Below are positions 31,219 through 37,786 of a stretch of DNA of 37,786 nucleotides, piece by piece. Numbering within the stretch: position 1 is the stretch's first letter; every line of letters begins with the position of its first letter. A model generated the notes under the pieces. The model was given only the letters and a program-made list of their open reading frames with translations. It was not told the origin of the DNA and did not search any database. This DNA is from Gammaproteobacteria bacterium (GTDB lineage Bacteria > Pseudomonadota > Gammaproteobacteria > Pseudomonadales > Azotimanducaceae): contig REEU01000193.1 in the NCBI GenBank assembly GCA_007694905.1, positions 1-37,786 on the forward strand. The letters run 5' to 3'. A program made the translations under genes and the position numbers.

Positions 31219-31835
31219 CACGCGCTGCCCTCCTCCGTCAGACGCTGCTCGAGACGCCGGGCCGCATCGATGAGCTCGCGGGTCTCGACTCCGGCACGAT
31301 CGTTGTAAAAGGTGTGCAGCGCGGCGCCGACGTGAAGCGTCTTCACCAGACGCATCAGGTAGCCGCCGATGGCGCCGACGATGGTCGTCGTCAATGCCAG
31401 CAGAATGCCGCCGTCCACCAGTCGCTCCAGAATTGATCCGGCGCTCTCAGCCAGTGCATTGCTGCGATCACCGAGCGCGGTCAGCAATGCGCTGCGCATA
31501 CCCACTGCGGTCCAGATGACACCGATCCCGATGAACAGCTGAACCCAGACATCGGAGAGCTGATCCAGCTTCACGACCTCCTGTTCGGCGGGCGTGCCGG
31601 CCAGCAGTTCCTTCAACCTGATCAGGTTGAGCGCGAACAGCGACAGCACGATCGCGAAGGGTCCGATGGATTGGCCGAGGTTGGTGGCGACCCAGGTTCG
31701 CAGCCCAACGAGTCCCGCCGCCGCTTCCTTCGTCGGCAGAGCCGGTCCCAGGGCCTCAGCGGCGACGAGCGCCGCCGCCGCGAGGACGGCGCCGATCAGC
31801 GTGCCGGCCACGAACCCAGGGGCCGCTCGTCTCAC
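31218..31835 (-). CDS. ExbB/TolQ/MotA-like membrane protein
   Basis: This 205-residue protein has four hydrophobic segments: GFVAGTLIGAVLAAAALVA, IGPFAIVLSLFALNLIRL, LFIGIGVIWTAVGMRSALL and GGILLALTTTIVGAIGGYL. The last two resemble the paired channel helices of ExbB/TolQ/MotA. IGVIWTAVGM corresponds to GLLGTVWGM, and VDGGILLALTTTIVGAIGG to the PGIAEALxxTAxG helix. A cytoplasmic-looking loop with LDQLSDVW and a long C-terminal helix (VETRELIDAARRLEQRL) complete it. It starts with GTG, overlapping the lipoprotein stop by four bases (GTGA). It is expected to conduct protons with the ExbD-like product encoded next. Family similarity is recognised by eye only. Confidence 0.65.
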   Translation of the reverse strand: MRRAAPGFVAGTLIGAVLAAAALVAAEALGPALPTKEAAAGLVGLRTWVATNLGQSIGPFAIVLSLFALNLIRLKELLAGTPAEQEVVKLDQLSDVWVQLFIGIGVIWTAVGMRSALLTALGDRSNALAESAGSILERLVDGGILLALTTTIVGAIGGYLMRLVKTLHVGAALHTFYNDRAGVETRELIDAARRLEQRLTEEGSA

Positions 31836-32371
31836 CGCCCGTTACCCGCTTCGCAGGCTCTGCAGGTCGCTTCGAGCACCAACTCCGCCTCCTTGTACAG
31901 GTGGTCGGCGCGATAGAAGCTGGCAGGATCGTTGCTCACCCGCAGCAGGCCGAGTTCCTTGTCCTTGAGTTCGGTCTGCATGGTCGACAGCACGCGGGCA
32001 CGAACCGGGCAGGTCTGGGAGCAGGTGTTGTAGTCCCCCTGCAGCGAAACGAACTTGATATTGAAGTAGCGGTTGTACAGCCCTTCTGCCGTCCGGCGAC
32101 TGATGGTTCCAGACGCCGTCTGCCGCAACAGGAATTCACTGAAGTGCTGTGCGTTTCTCCGGTCCGGATTCGCTTCGGCAATGGACAACAGCTCGCCGAA
32201 GTAGCGATCGAACTCGTATCCACAGCCGTTGGCGAGACGCGACTCCGCGTCCACCATGGCCGCATCGAGATTGCCGCCGAGTTGGCCCCGGCATGCATCA
32301 ATGCTCTCCGCGGCACAGCCCACCAGTACGTGGGCGGCCACCAGCAGCAGTAACGTTCGTAGTGCGTTCAT
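31832..32371 (-). CDS. Cys-rich outer-envelope lipoprotein of unknown function
   Basis: The 179-residue precursor begins MNALRTLLLLVAAHVLVGC, a type II signal with lipobox LVGC (Cys19); Ala-Ala follows, so the outer membrane is likely. The mature part is helical with six further Cys, including NTCSQTC and ATCRAC pairs, and a conserved-looking ISRRTAEGLYNRYFNIKF segment. No family was recognised. GAGGAGCG precedes the ATG. It lies 25 bp after the upstream gene and overlaps the ExbB-like gene, so it belongs to the envelope operon and may connect the complex to the outer membrane. Confidence 0.78.
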   Translation of the reverse strand: MNALRTLLLLVAAHVLVGCAAESIDACRGQLGGNLDAAMVDAESRLANGCGYEFDRYFGELLSIAEANPDRRNAQHFSEFLLRQTASGTISRRTAEGLYNRYFNIKFVSLQGDYNTCSQTCPVRARVLSTMQTELKDKELGLLRVSNDPASFYRADHLYKEAELVLEATCRACEAGNGR

Positions 32372-32396
32372 CGGTAGCGCTCCTCGTAGGAAGGGG

Positions 32397-33221
32397 TCAC
32401 ATCGCCAGCGGACTGACGTAATCGGACTCGCCGATGGCGTTCGGTGGTGCGGCGATGGGGCCGTCGCCGACCACTTCCCCGAACAGGATCTGCTTCACGC
32501 CGCCGACGACCTTGGCCATCTCAGGCGTGATCACACCGAAAGACTGGTTCAGCTGTTCCATCAGCGCGGTGCGTGCGATCTCCTGACGGGTCGCCGCGAT
32601 CAGCAGCGATGCATCCGCCATGTCCAGGTAGATGTCCGAGGCGACGACGGCCAGGGACTGGCTCTGACCGTTTCTGCCGGTGGTCACCAGTTCCTGGTAC
32701 TGCTTGAAGCGGTCAGACAGACGGACACCCGAGCGGCCGCGCAGCGCCGGCTGCGACTCCGCCGCGATGGCCGGTGACTGGCCCACCAGGCTGTCCTGCA
32801 GCGAGGTCGGCGTCGTCCGCAGGCCGAGTTCTTCGCGGAGCCGTCTCTCCAGACTGTCGCGGGTACTCGCCACTGATGCCTCCATCTGCGGCAGCCGGTC
32901 ACTCATGACCTCGAGCATCTGCAAATAGGTCGCACCGATCTGCCGCGCGATACGCTCGCAGCCCTGGTCGCCATCGGCTCCCTCGCAGAGACTCTCCGTG
33001 TAGAGCTGCTGCTGCATGTCCATTCGCCGGATGATGTCCTGGAGGCTGTTTTCCATCGCTTCAGCCACCTGGGTCGTGGCCCGGATGTCCTCGAGCACAT
33101 TGGTCGGAAACAGCCGCACCACCGGTCCGGAGTTCGCCGCGGCGGGAGCCGCCCAGGCACTCGTTGCCGCGACGGCAACGAGTGCGAGGACAAGCAGGGT
33201 TGATCGTATGGGCGTGTTCAT
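32397..33221 (-). CDS. Secreted helical protein of unknown function (envelope operon)
   Basis: The 274-residue protein has a signal peptide (MNTPIRSTLLVLALVAVAATSAWA). The mature part is almost wholly helical with heptad-like stretches (IRATTQVAEAMENSLQDIIRRMDMQQQ, LEVMSDRLPQMEASVASTRDSLERRL, DIYLDMADASLLIAATRQEIARTALMEQL), and one Cys pair (LCEGADGDQGC). It resembles periplasmic adaptor helices in style but no family is recognised. The ATG at 33221 is favoured over GTG 33224 because GGAG lies seven bases upstream. It follows the glycine-zipper gene by a dozen bases. Confidence 0.75.
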   Translation of the reverse strand: MNTPIRSTLLVLALVAVAATSAWAAPAAANSGPVVRLFPTNVLEDIRATTQVAEAMENSLQDIIRRMDMQQQLYTESLCEGADGDQGCERIARQIGATYLQMLEVMSDRLPQMEASVASTRDSLERRLREELGLRTTPTSLQDSLVGQSPAIAAESQPALRGRSGVRLSDRFKQYQELVTTGRNGQSQSLAVVASDIYLDMADASLLIAATRQEIARTALMEQLNQSFGVITPEMAKVVGGVKQILFGEVVGDGPIAAPPNAIGESDYVSPLAM

Positions 33222-33236
33222 CACGTCGCTCCTCGG

Positions 33237-33929
33237 TCAGATCATGGGCTCGACGTCGATGCGCACCCGCATTCGATCGCCAGGATGTTCGTGCATGACG
33301 CGGGTGAAGCGTTTGCCGTGATAGCGGTACGTGACGTCATAGCCATCGATGTAGGACACCAGCCTCGGTTCTGTTACCACTTCACAACGCCGGCTGATCT
33401 GGGGCTGCTGCGATCCGCTGTAACGCGGCGCGCTTCTCTGGTTCGATCGCTGCACCGCGCTGTTCGCCGCGGATGCACCGATCACGGCGCCTGCCACGGT
33501 CAGGGGCTTCTTGCCCTTGCCGCTACCGATCTTGTTGCCGATGACGCCGCCGATGACGCCACCGAGCACTGTGGCGGCGACCGTTTCACCCGTGCTCGCA
33601 TAGGAATCCTGGCGGTAACTGATCTGCTGGGTGTGGCCATGGGATGCGCGGTAGCCATGAGCGGGCGCGTGCCGCGGTGGCCCTGGGGCGTGGCTTCTGG
33701 CGTGGAGGGGTTGTCCGACCTGGTAGCAGCGCTCGACGGACTCGTTGACGTAGTGCTCGCCATAGCGCGGTTGCACGGACACCACATCCACCCAGGTGTA
33801 GTAGCTGCCGTGGGTGCTGTAGTTGTTGGCATTGGCGATGGAGGCCAGCGTAAGCGTCCCGGCCAGAGTGGCTCCGAGGACGGTACGACTGATCGCATCG
33901 CGAAGAGTGAGTCGGCTGGGCTTGCGCAT
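33237..33929 (-). CDS. Glycine-zipper 2TM-domain envelope protein
   Basis: The 230-residue protein heads the envelope operon. It has a signal peptide in the first about 35 residues (TLAGTLTLASIANA). A His/Tyr/Pro-rich region follows, then a glycine zipper VAATVLGGVIGGVIGNKIGS (about residues 117-136) with a second Gly/Ala-rich helix VAGAVIGASAANSAV. The C-terminal domain is RCEVVTEPRLVSYIDGYDVT then YRYHGKRFTRVMHEHPGDRM. This matches the 17-kDa/RcnB-like glycine-zipper family of outer-membrane-associated proteins. GGGAGG before the ATG is able to pair with an upstream CCTCCC, so translation may be regulated. Confidence 0.85.
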   Translation of the reverse strand: MRKPSRLTLRDAISRTVLGATLAGTLTLASIANANNYSTHGSYYTWVDVVSVQPRYGEHYVNESVERCYQVGQPLHARSHAPGPPRHAPAHGYRASHGHTQQISYRQDSYASTGETVAATVLGGVIGGVIGNKIGSGKGKKPLTVAGAVIGASAANSAVQRSNQRSAPRYSGSQQPQISRRCEVVTEPRLVSYIDGYDVTYRYHGKRFTRVMHEHPGDRMRVRIDVEPMI

Positions 33930-33937
33930 GGTGAAGA

Positions 33938-33993
33938 CCTCCCAGGTCGCCTGTTGAAGAAACGTGAATCAGTAGCTGCTGATCACTGGGAGG
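33938..33993 (-). promoter_or_regulatory. Leader hairpin masking the ribosome-binding site of the envelope operon
   Basis: CCTCCCAG (33938-33945) is the reverse complement of CTGGGAGG (33986-33993). On the minus-strand transcript the 3' arm, CUGGGAGG, contains the Shine-Dalgarno of the glycine-zipper gene. Between the arms lies a near-perfect palindrome, ATCAGTAGCTGCTGAT (33968-33983), extended by GTG/CAC. The folded form would hide the site. This could be a thermosensor, protein-binding site or attenuator. Confidence 0.45.
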
Positions 33994-34405
33994 GAGTCTG
34001 CGCACTGAAATCTTAATTCATTCTGAACTTCACGCTTAAACTAACGACTGCAATCAGCTGCGACTAAACGCCGTTGTTCATCAAACGATGTTGGCGGAGA
34101 AAGCGGAATTTTGCGAACGAATCACATACCTTCTGCGCTGTTTCGAGAATCAAGCTGAACGGAAACCGAACTCAACCTGAATCACCAACCCCAACCGTTC
34201 GTCGATTGACTGCATGCTTCAGGGTTTCCTCGCGGCTTACGTGTCGATCCCTCTTCCGAAGGCCATGACGCTCCCCTGGCCGTGCAGGGCCGGACAACTC
34301 CTGGTGCCCGCGATCGCCGGACATGGACAGGATGAGACAGGGTGGCGATGTAGGCGTCCGGAGAGGATGATGGGCGCCTGCGAAGGCTTCAGCGAGTTAT
34401 CTGCC
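33994..34405. promoter_or_regulatory. AT-richer divergent intergenic region
   Basis: This is the longest gene-free stretch, between the envelope operon (-) and the aldolase gene (+). It is visibly less GC-rich than its surroundings from 34001 to 34200. On the minus strand TAAGAT (34015-34010) with TTAAGC 18 bases upstream is a weak sigma-70-like pair for the envelope operon. On the plus strand TTGACT at 34206-34211 has no matching -10. The small open frame at 34074-34268 has no ribosome-binding site and an unconvincing composition. Confidence 0.35.
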
Positions 34406-35173
34406 ATGACCACTCAAGCACGACAGGACGCCGCGTCGGTGCGCGATCAGGTATCAGATGCCGAATGGCAACTGCGCGTCGATCTCGCCGCACTGTATCG
34501 TCTCGTGGCGATGCAGGGCTGGGACGACTTCCTGTTCACGCATCTCTCCGCACGCATTCCAGGGCCCGAGCACCACTTCCTGCTCAATCCTCTGGGCATG
34601 ACCTTCGACGAGGTGACAGCCTCAAGCCTGGTGAAGGTGGATCTGGACGGCAACAAGGTCATGCCGTCGCCCTATGAGATCAACGCGGCGGGCTTCACCA
34701 TCCACTCCGCGGTCCACGCCGCGCGCGAGGACGTATGCTGCGTCATGCACCTGCACACGAACGATGGCGTCGCCGTCTCCGCCCAGGAGGCCGGCCTCAT
34801 GCCCATTACCCAGCACGCCATGCAGTGCGGGGAGATTGCCTATCATGACTACGAGGGTGTGGCGCTGGATCTCGACGAGCGCGCGCGCATCGTGCGGGAC
34901 CTCGGCGAGCAACAATTCATGCTGCTGCGCAACCACGGCACGCTCACCGTCGGGCCCACCATCTGTTCGGCCTGGATGGCGATGTACTATCTGGAGCGCG
35001 CCTGCACCATGCAGATCCGTGCCTTGAGCGGTTCCGTGAACATGCCGCCGCAGGGCTCCGCCGGGAAGGCCGCGGAACAGAGCCGTGGACTCTTCGACGG
35101 TACCGTCGATCAGCTCGCCTGGCCGGCCCTGCTGCGCAAGCTGGATCGAGTCGATCCGAGCTATCGGGACTGA
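34406..35173 (+). CDS. Class II aldolase/adducin-family protein
   Basis: The 255-residue protein contains the zinc site of class II aldolases: CVMHLHTNDGVAVS (His-x-His) and LLRNHGTLTVG (third His), with upstream FTHLSARIPGPEHHFLLNPLGMTFDEVTASSLVKVD typical of the fold and SPYEINAAGFTIHSAVHAAR. Members include fuculose-phosphate aldolase, ribulose-5-phosphate epimerase and many adducin-like proteins of unknown substrate, to which this one belongs. The ATG at 34406 starts the homologous region; the frame is open back to 34214, and an ATG pair at 34367/34370 has GGAGAGG too close to be ideal. It ends convergently with the acyl-CoA synthetase gene. Confidence 0.88.
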   Translation: MTTQARQDAASVRDQVSDAEWQLRVDLAALYRLVAMQGWDDFLFTHLSARIPGPEHHFLLNPLGMTFDEVTASSLVKVDLDGNKVMPSPYEINAAGFTIHSAVHAAREDVCCVMHLHTNDGVAVSAQEAGLMPITQHAMQCGEIAYHDYEGVALDLDERARIVRDLGEQQFMLLRNHGTLTVGPTICSAWMAMYYLERACTMQIRALSGSVNMPPQGSAGKAAEQSRGLFDGTVDQLAWPALLRKLDRVDPSYRD

Positions 35174-35319
35174 AGCTTACCTGCTTGCCAACGCCCTGGT
35201 GCCGCCGGTTGCTTGTCGGACTTCAGACGCGCGATGCCGCGCTGAACCCTCGCCATGAGGACCGGCATTGCCGCAACCTTGCAAAAAGCGCTGTTGCGCC
35301 ACCTGCTCTGCTGCATCGA

Positions 35320-36810
35320 TCAGGGCATTTCGAACGGGTCGACCTCCTCGACCATTGCCTTGAGATCGCGCCGCATGATCTTGCCGATGGCACTGCGCGG
35401 CAGGCTGTCCAGACGACAAATGCGTCTCGGCACCCCGTAGCTCGGCAGGTGCTCGCGGCAGTAGGCAATGATCGCCTGCTCATCAAACGCCGCACCATCG
35501 GCCATTTCCACGAACGCCACCGGGACCTCGCCCCTGACATCGTCGCGAATGCCGACGACGCCGCTCGCGGCAACGGTGGGATGGCGGTCGATGATCCTCT
35601 CGACTTCGCGTGGGAAGACATTTTCACCGCCGACGATGAGCATCTCCTTGATACGCCCAGCAATAAAAAGGTGGCCGTCGCCATCAATGCTCGCCATGTC
35701 GCCAGTCCTGAAGAATCCGGCCTCGTCGAAGCTCGCTGCGGTCGCATCATCCGCCTTGAAGTACCCCCACATCACGTTCGGCCCCTTGATCCTAAGTTCG
35801 CCCTCGCTACCAGGACCTAGAACCTTTCCGCTCTCGAGGTCGACGATGCGCTCCTCGATGCCAGGCAGCGCCCGCCCTACCGAGTGTTTCCGATACTCGT
35901 GAGGCCGGCACCAATTAGTCACCGGCGCCGTTTCCGTCAGCCCATATCCTTCATTGAGCGTCACGCCGAAACGCTGCTCGAAACCTTCGGCAACGGCATC
36001 AGGCAGCGGCTCGCCGCCTGAGACCGCGTATCTGAGTGTTTGAAAATCATGGGGCCCAGCGTCCTTGACCTTGAGCAATGCATTGAACATCGCAGGGATG
36101 CCGATGAAAGCCGTCGCCCGATGCTTTCGTATCAGTTCGATGACCTTCACCGGCAGGAACCTTGCCGAGTACACGACTCGGGGACCGCTGATCAGCGGCA
36201 GCAGCGTGAGCACAGTGAAACCGAAACAGTGGAACTGAGGGAGCACCCCTACAAGGGTATCTTTTGGAGAGAAGTCCACCCAGCTCATGAGCTGGCGGAC
36301 GTTAGCCTGCAAATTGCCATGGGTCAGCATGACACCCTTGGGGCGGCCGCTGGTCCCGGAAGTGTAGAGAATCACCGCAAGGTCGTCGTCCTGCGACCGG
36401 GCAGGGACACGCAAGGGAGGCAGCCTGTTGAAATTCAGTGCTTCCAACGTGATCAGATTTTCGCATTTCGGAGTGAAGTCCATGTGCTCGAGCAGAGCAT
36501 CGATTGACACGATGGTGTCGGCACCGCAGTGGTCAACCACATACTGGAGGTCGTCACCTTTCAGGAGGAAATTGAGCGGCACTACGGTCTTGCCGAGCAA
36601 CCATGCGGCGAGAGCAATGATCGGTGCCGCCCCACTCGATGGGACCAGCATCGCGACCGTTTCGGTCTTGCATACGCGGTCGATCGCGTGGGCAACGTGC
36701 AGGGCCGCCACGATGATCTCGATACCATTGTACTGTCGCCGGTCATCAATGACGGCGACGCGGAACGGATGCGACAGCAGGCGACGGATGATGGACCCAT
36801 GCACACTCAT
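35320..36810 (-). CDS. Acyl-CoA synthetase (AMP-binding, ANL superfamily)
   Basis: From ATG 36810 the protein has 496 residues. The ATP loop is VILYTSGTSGRPKGVMLTHGN (about residues 150-170), then LPQFHCFGFTVL, YAVSGGEPLPDAV, NEGYGLTETAPVTN and GFFRTGDMASIDGDGHLFIAGRIKEMLIVGGENVFP. The C-terminal catalytic Lys lies in PRSAIGKIMRRDL. The arrangement fits fatty or aromatic acid CoA ligases, which make an acyl-adenylate then acyl-CoA. The acid is not determined. The N-terminal domain is rather short. The frame extends to 36909 without a clear ribosome-binding site. It follows the GpsA-like gene on the same strand after 220 bp. Confidence 0.9.
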   Translation of the reverse strand: MSVHGSIIRRLLSHPFRVAVIDDRRQYNGIEIIVAALHVAHAIDRVCKTETVAMLVPSSGAAPIIALAAWLLGKTVVPLNFLLKGDDLQYVVDHCGADTIVSIDALLEHMDFTPKCENLITLEALNFNRLPPLRVPARSQDDDLAVILYTSGTSGRPKGVMLTHGNLQANVRQLMSWVDFSPKDTLVGVLPQFHCFGFTVLTLLPLISGPRVVYSARFLPVKVIELIRKHRATAFIGIPAMFNALLKVKDAGPHDFQTLRYAVSGGEPLPDAVAEGFEQRFGVTLNEGYGLTETAPVTNWCRPHEYRKHSVGRALPGIEERIVDLESGKVLGPGSEGELRIKGPNVMWGYFKADDATAASFDEAGFFRTGDMASIDGDGHLFIAGRIKEMLIVGGENVFPREVERIIDRHPTVAASGVVGIRDDVRGEVPVAFVEMADGAAFDEQAIIAYCREHLPSYGVPRRICRLDSLPRSAIGKIMRRDLKAMVEEVDPFEMP

Positions 36811-37030
36811 CTCAGCTTCAACACCGACCACATGTTTCCCGAGCCCTTCGCGGCGCGCGTCCTCCGGCTGACAGGCCAATGAAAAGGACCCCTTCCATTC
36901 CGCCCGCATGCGCCCTGTGGCCGTTGCTGCACATCACGCCACCGGTGAAGCATCGGGCACTGACATGGACAGCGCGTCGGCCAGGCCCGGTGAACGACCA
37001 GCCAGCTGACCATCTCGAAAGAGACGCGCA

Positions 37031-37786
37031 TCAGGCATGGCCCACGGAAAATCGGCAGCGGATATAGTCGCCAAGCGCATCGTTCAACGACAGCGCCCCC
37101 TCCAGAAATCCGCAAGCCAAGTCAAACAATGGATAATGTCCTGGATGGATCAAAGCGTGTTCGCGTAATGCCCTGGCGGTATGCACACCCTCGCTTCGAA
37201 TGTAATCACCTGAGTCGGCTACCGAGTCTGACCGGCCGGAGACGATTTCACCTCCTATGGTGCGGTGATGCGATGATTCGCTGGTCGCGCTGGTCACCAG
37301 GTCGCCCAGTCCTGCCAGCCCCCGCGCGGATGCAGGTCGACCTCCCATGGCGGTCACGATCTGCTCGAGCTCTGCCACCGCTTCGGTGAAAAGGAAGCCG
37401 CGCATGTTGTCGCCAAGCCGCAGCGCGTCCGCAGCCCCGACCAGGGGAACGTACACGTTCTTCAGCACTACGGCCCAGGCGCTACCGTGAACATCGTCGT
37501 CCGCCACAAGACCCAACTGCGTGCCGGCAAAGAGATCGACTGCTGCCCTCGCGGTGGCGGTTGGGGCAGCGAGCACCCCGAACCCGGCCTTTCCGGCGGC
37601 GAGCTCACGCGCGATCATCGGCCCGCAAACCAATCCCCAGTGGTGGTTGGCACCCAGCACATGCTCGAAAATTTGAGCCGGGGTGCGCGCGCTGGCGTCG
37701 AGCCCCTTGGCTATGGACAGACAGACCGCCCCTTCGGGCAAGCACGGCGCCAGCTGCACAGCGAGTTCCTCGTGGGGGCTGGCCGG
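37031..37786 (-). CDS. gpsA: NAD(P)+-dependent glycerol-3-phosphate dehydrogenase-like protein, 5' end outside the window
   Basis: The frame is open to the window edge, so the Rossmann N-terminus is missing. The visible part has VCLSIAKGLD, VCGPMIARELAAGK, the catalytic lysine region VLKNVYVPLVGAADALRLGDNMRGFL, and ARGLAGLGDLVTSATSESSHHRTIGGEI, the signature substrate-binding segment of GpsA. The tail EGVHTARALREHA continues the family pattern. In the family it reduces dihydroxyacetone phosphate to glycerol 3-phosphate for phospholipid synthesis. Its position next to an acyl-CoA synthetase could mean a lipid-related operon, or a paralogue with another substrate. Confidence 0.72.
   Translation of the reverse strand, partial: PASPHEELAVQLAPCLPEGAVCLSIAKGLDASARTPAQIFEHVLGANHHWGLVCGPMIARELAAGKAGFGVLAAPTATARAAVDLFAGTQLGLVADDDVHGSAWAVVLKNVYVPLVGAADALRLGDNMRGFLFTEAVAELEQIVTAMGGRPASARGLAGLGDLVTSATSESSHHRTIGGEIVSGRSDSVADSGDYIRSEGVHTARALREHALIHPGHYPLFDLACGFLEGALSLNDALGDYIRCRFSVGHA

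Noticed and set aside
28672-31835. Zorya-type anti-phage defence (ZorA/ZorB)
   Set aside because: There is an ExbB/MotA-like protein, but no long-tailed ZorA, no OmpA-type ZorB and no helicase or nuclease. The neighbours are peptidoglycan enzymes instead.
34074-34268. 64-codon plus-strand ORF in the divergent intergenic region
   Set aside because: No ribosome-binding site, atypical composition, and no recognisable domain; it lies in the likely promoter region.

Overview
The window is about 37.8 kb of GC-rich, gene-dense bacterial DNA (roughly 63-65 % G+C by eye) with Shine-Dalgarno-led genes and many 1-4 bp start/stop overlaps. No rRNA, tRNA, CRISPR array, integrase or transposase was recognised. 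The mix of genes (periplasmic lytic transglycosylases, a lipoprotein with a lipobox, a SPOR protein, a glycine-zipper envelope protein, several TauD/TfdA dioxygenases, an F420/FMN-type LLM oxidoreductase) indicates a Gram-negative bacterium. A free-living gammaproteobacterium is my best guess; this is an inference, because no taxonomic marker gene is present.

Layout. 1-6.0 kb (+): LLM-class oxidoreductase, MgtE magnesium channel, two unknown polytopic membrane proteins, a GIY-YIG protein and an NCS2-like permease. 6.1-12.3 kb (-): arginase behind a PLP-dependent Orn/Lys/Arg decarboxylase (polyamine module), an isocitrate/isopropylmalate dehydrogenase-family enzyme behind a TauD/TfdA dioxygenase, and an M15-like peptidase. 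12.6-14.9 kb (+): glutathione S-transferase-like protein, a second TauD/TfdA dioxygenase and a dual-specificity-type phosphatase. 15.1-18.7 kb (-): an SDR whose catalytic Tyr and Lys are both replaced, a phosphodiesterase of the alkaline phosphatase superfamily, and a family 2 glycosyltransferase. 19.1-19.9 kb (+): a secreted Sel1-repeat protein behind a Pho-box-like promoter. 20.0-26.7 kb (-): a complete peptide-type ABC transporter (two permeases, binding protein, two ATPases) followed by a third TauD/TfdA dioxygenase. 26.9-33.9 kb (-): an unusual envelope operon. 34.4-37.8 kb: class II aldolase/adducin protein (+), acyl-CoA synthetase (-) and a truncated GpsA-like dehydrogenase (-) that runs off the window.

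The most interesting part is 26.9-33.9 kb. Nine tightly packed genes encode a glycine-zipper protein, a secreted helical protein, a Cys-rich lipoprotein, an ExbB/TolQ/MotA-like membrane protein, an ExbD/TonB-like single-span protein with a Pro/Glu-rich linker, a large secreted protein, a membrane-anchored SPOR protein, a lytic transglycosylase and a small secreted protein. That small protein resembles the C-terminal domain of the first one. A truncated copy of the transglycosylase follows behind its own leader. I read this as a candidate proton-motive-force-coupled, peptidoglycan-remodelling envelope complex not matching Tol-Pal, Ton, Mot or Zorya.

Several regulatory structures stand out. A block-conserved leader of about 180 nt lies upstream of both the glycosyltransferase (18.7-18.9 kb) and the truncated transglycosylase (27.4-27.6 kb). 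A hairpin appears to occlude the ribosome-binding site of the first envelope-operon gene. A perfect 16-bp palindrome covers the decarboxylase ribosome-binding site. A 14-codon leader ORF precedes the ABC transporter. All functional statements come from reading motifs by eye; no database search was run.
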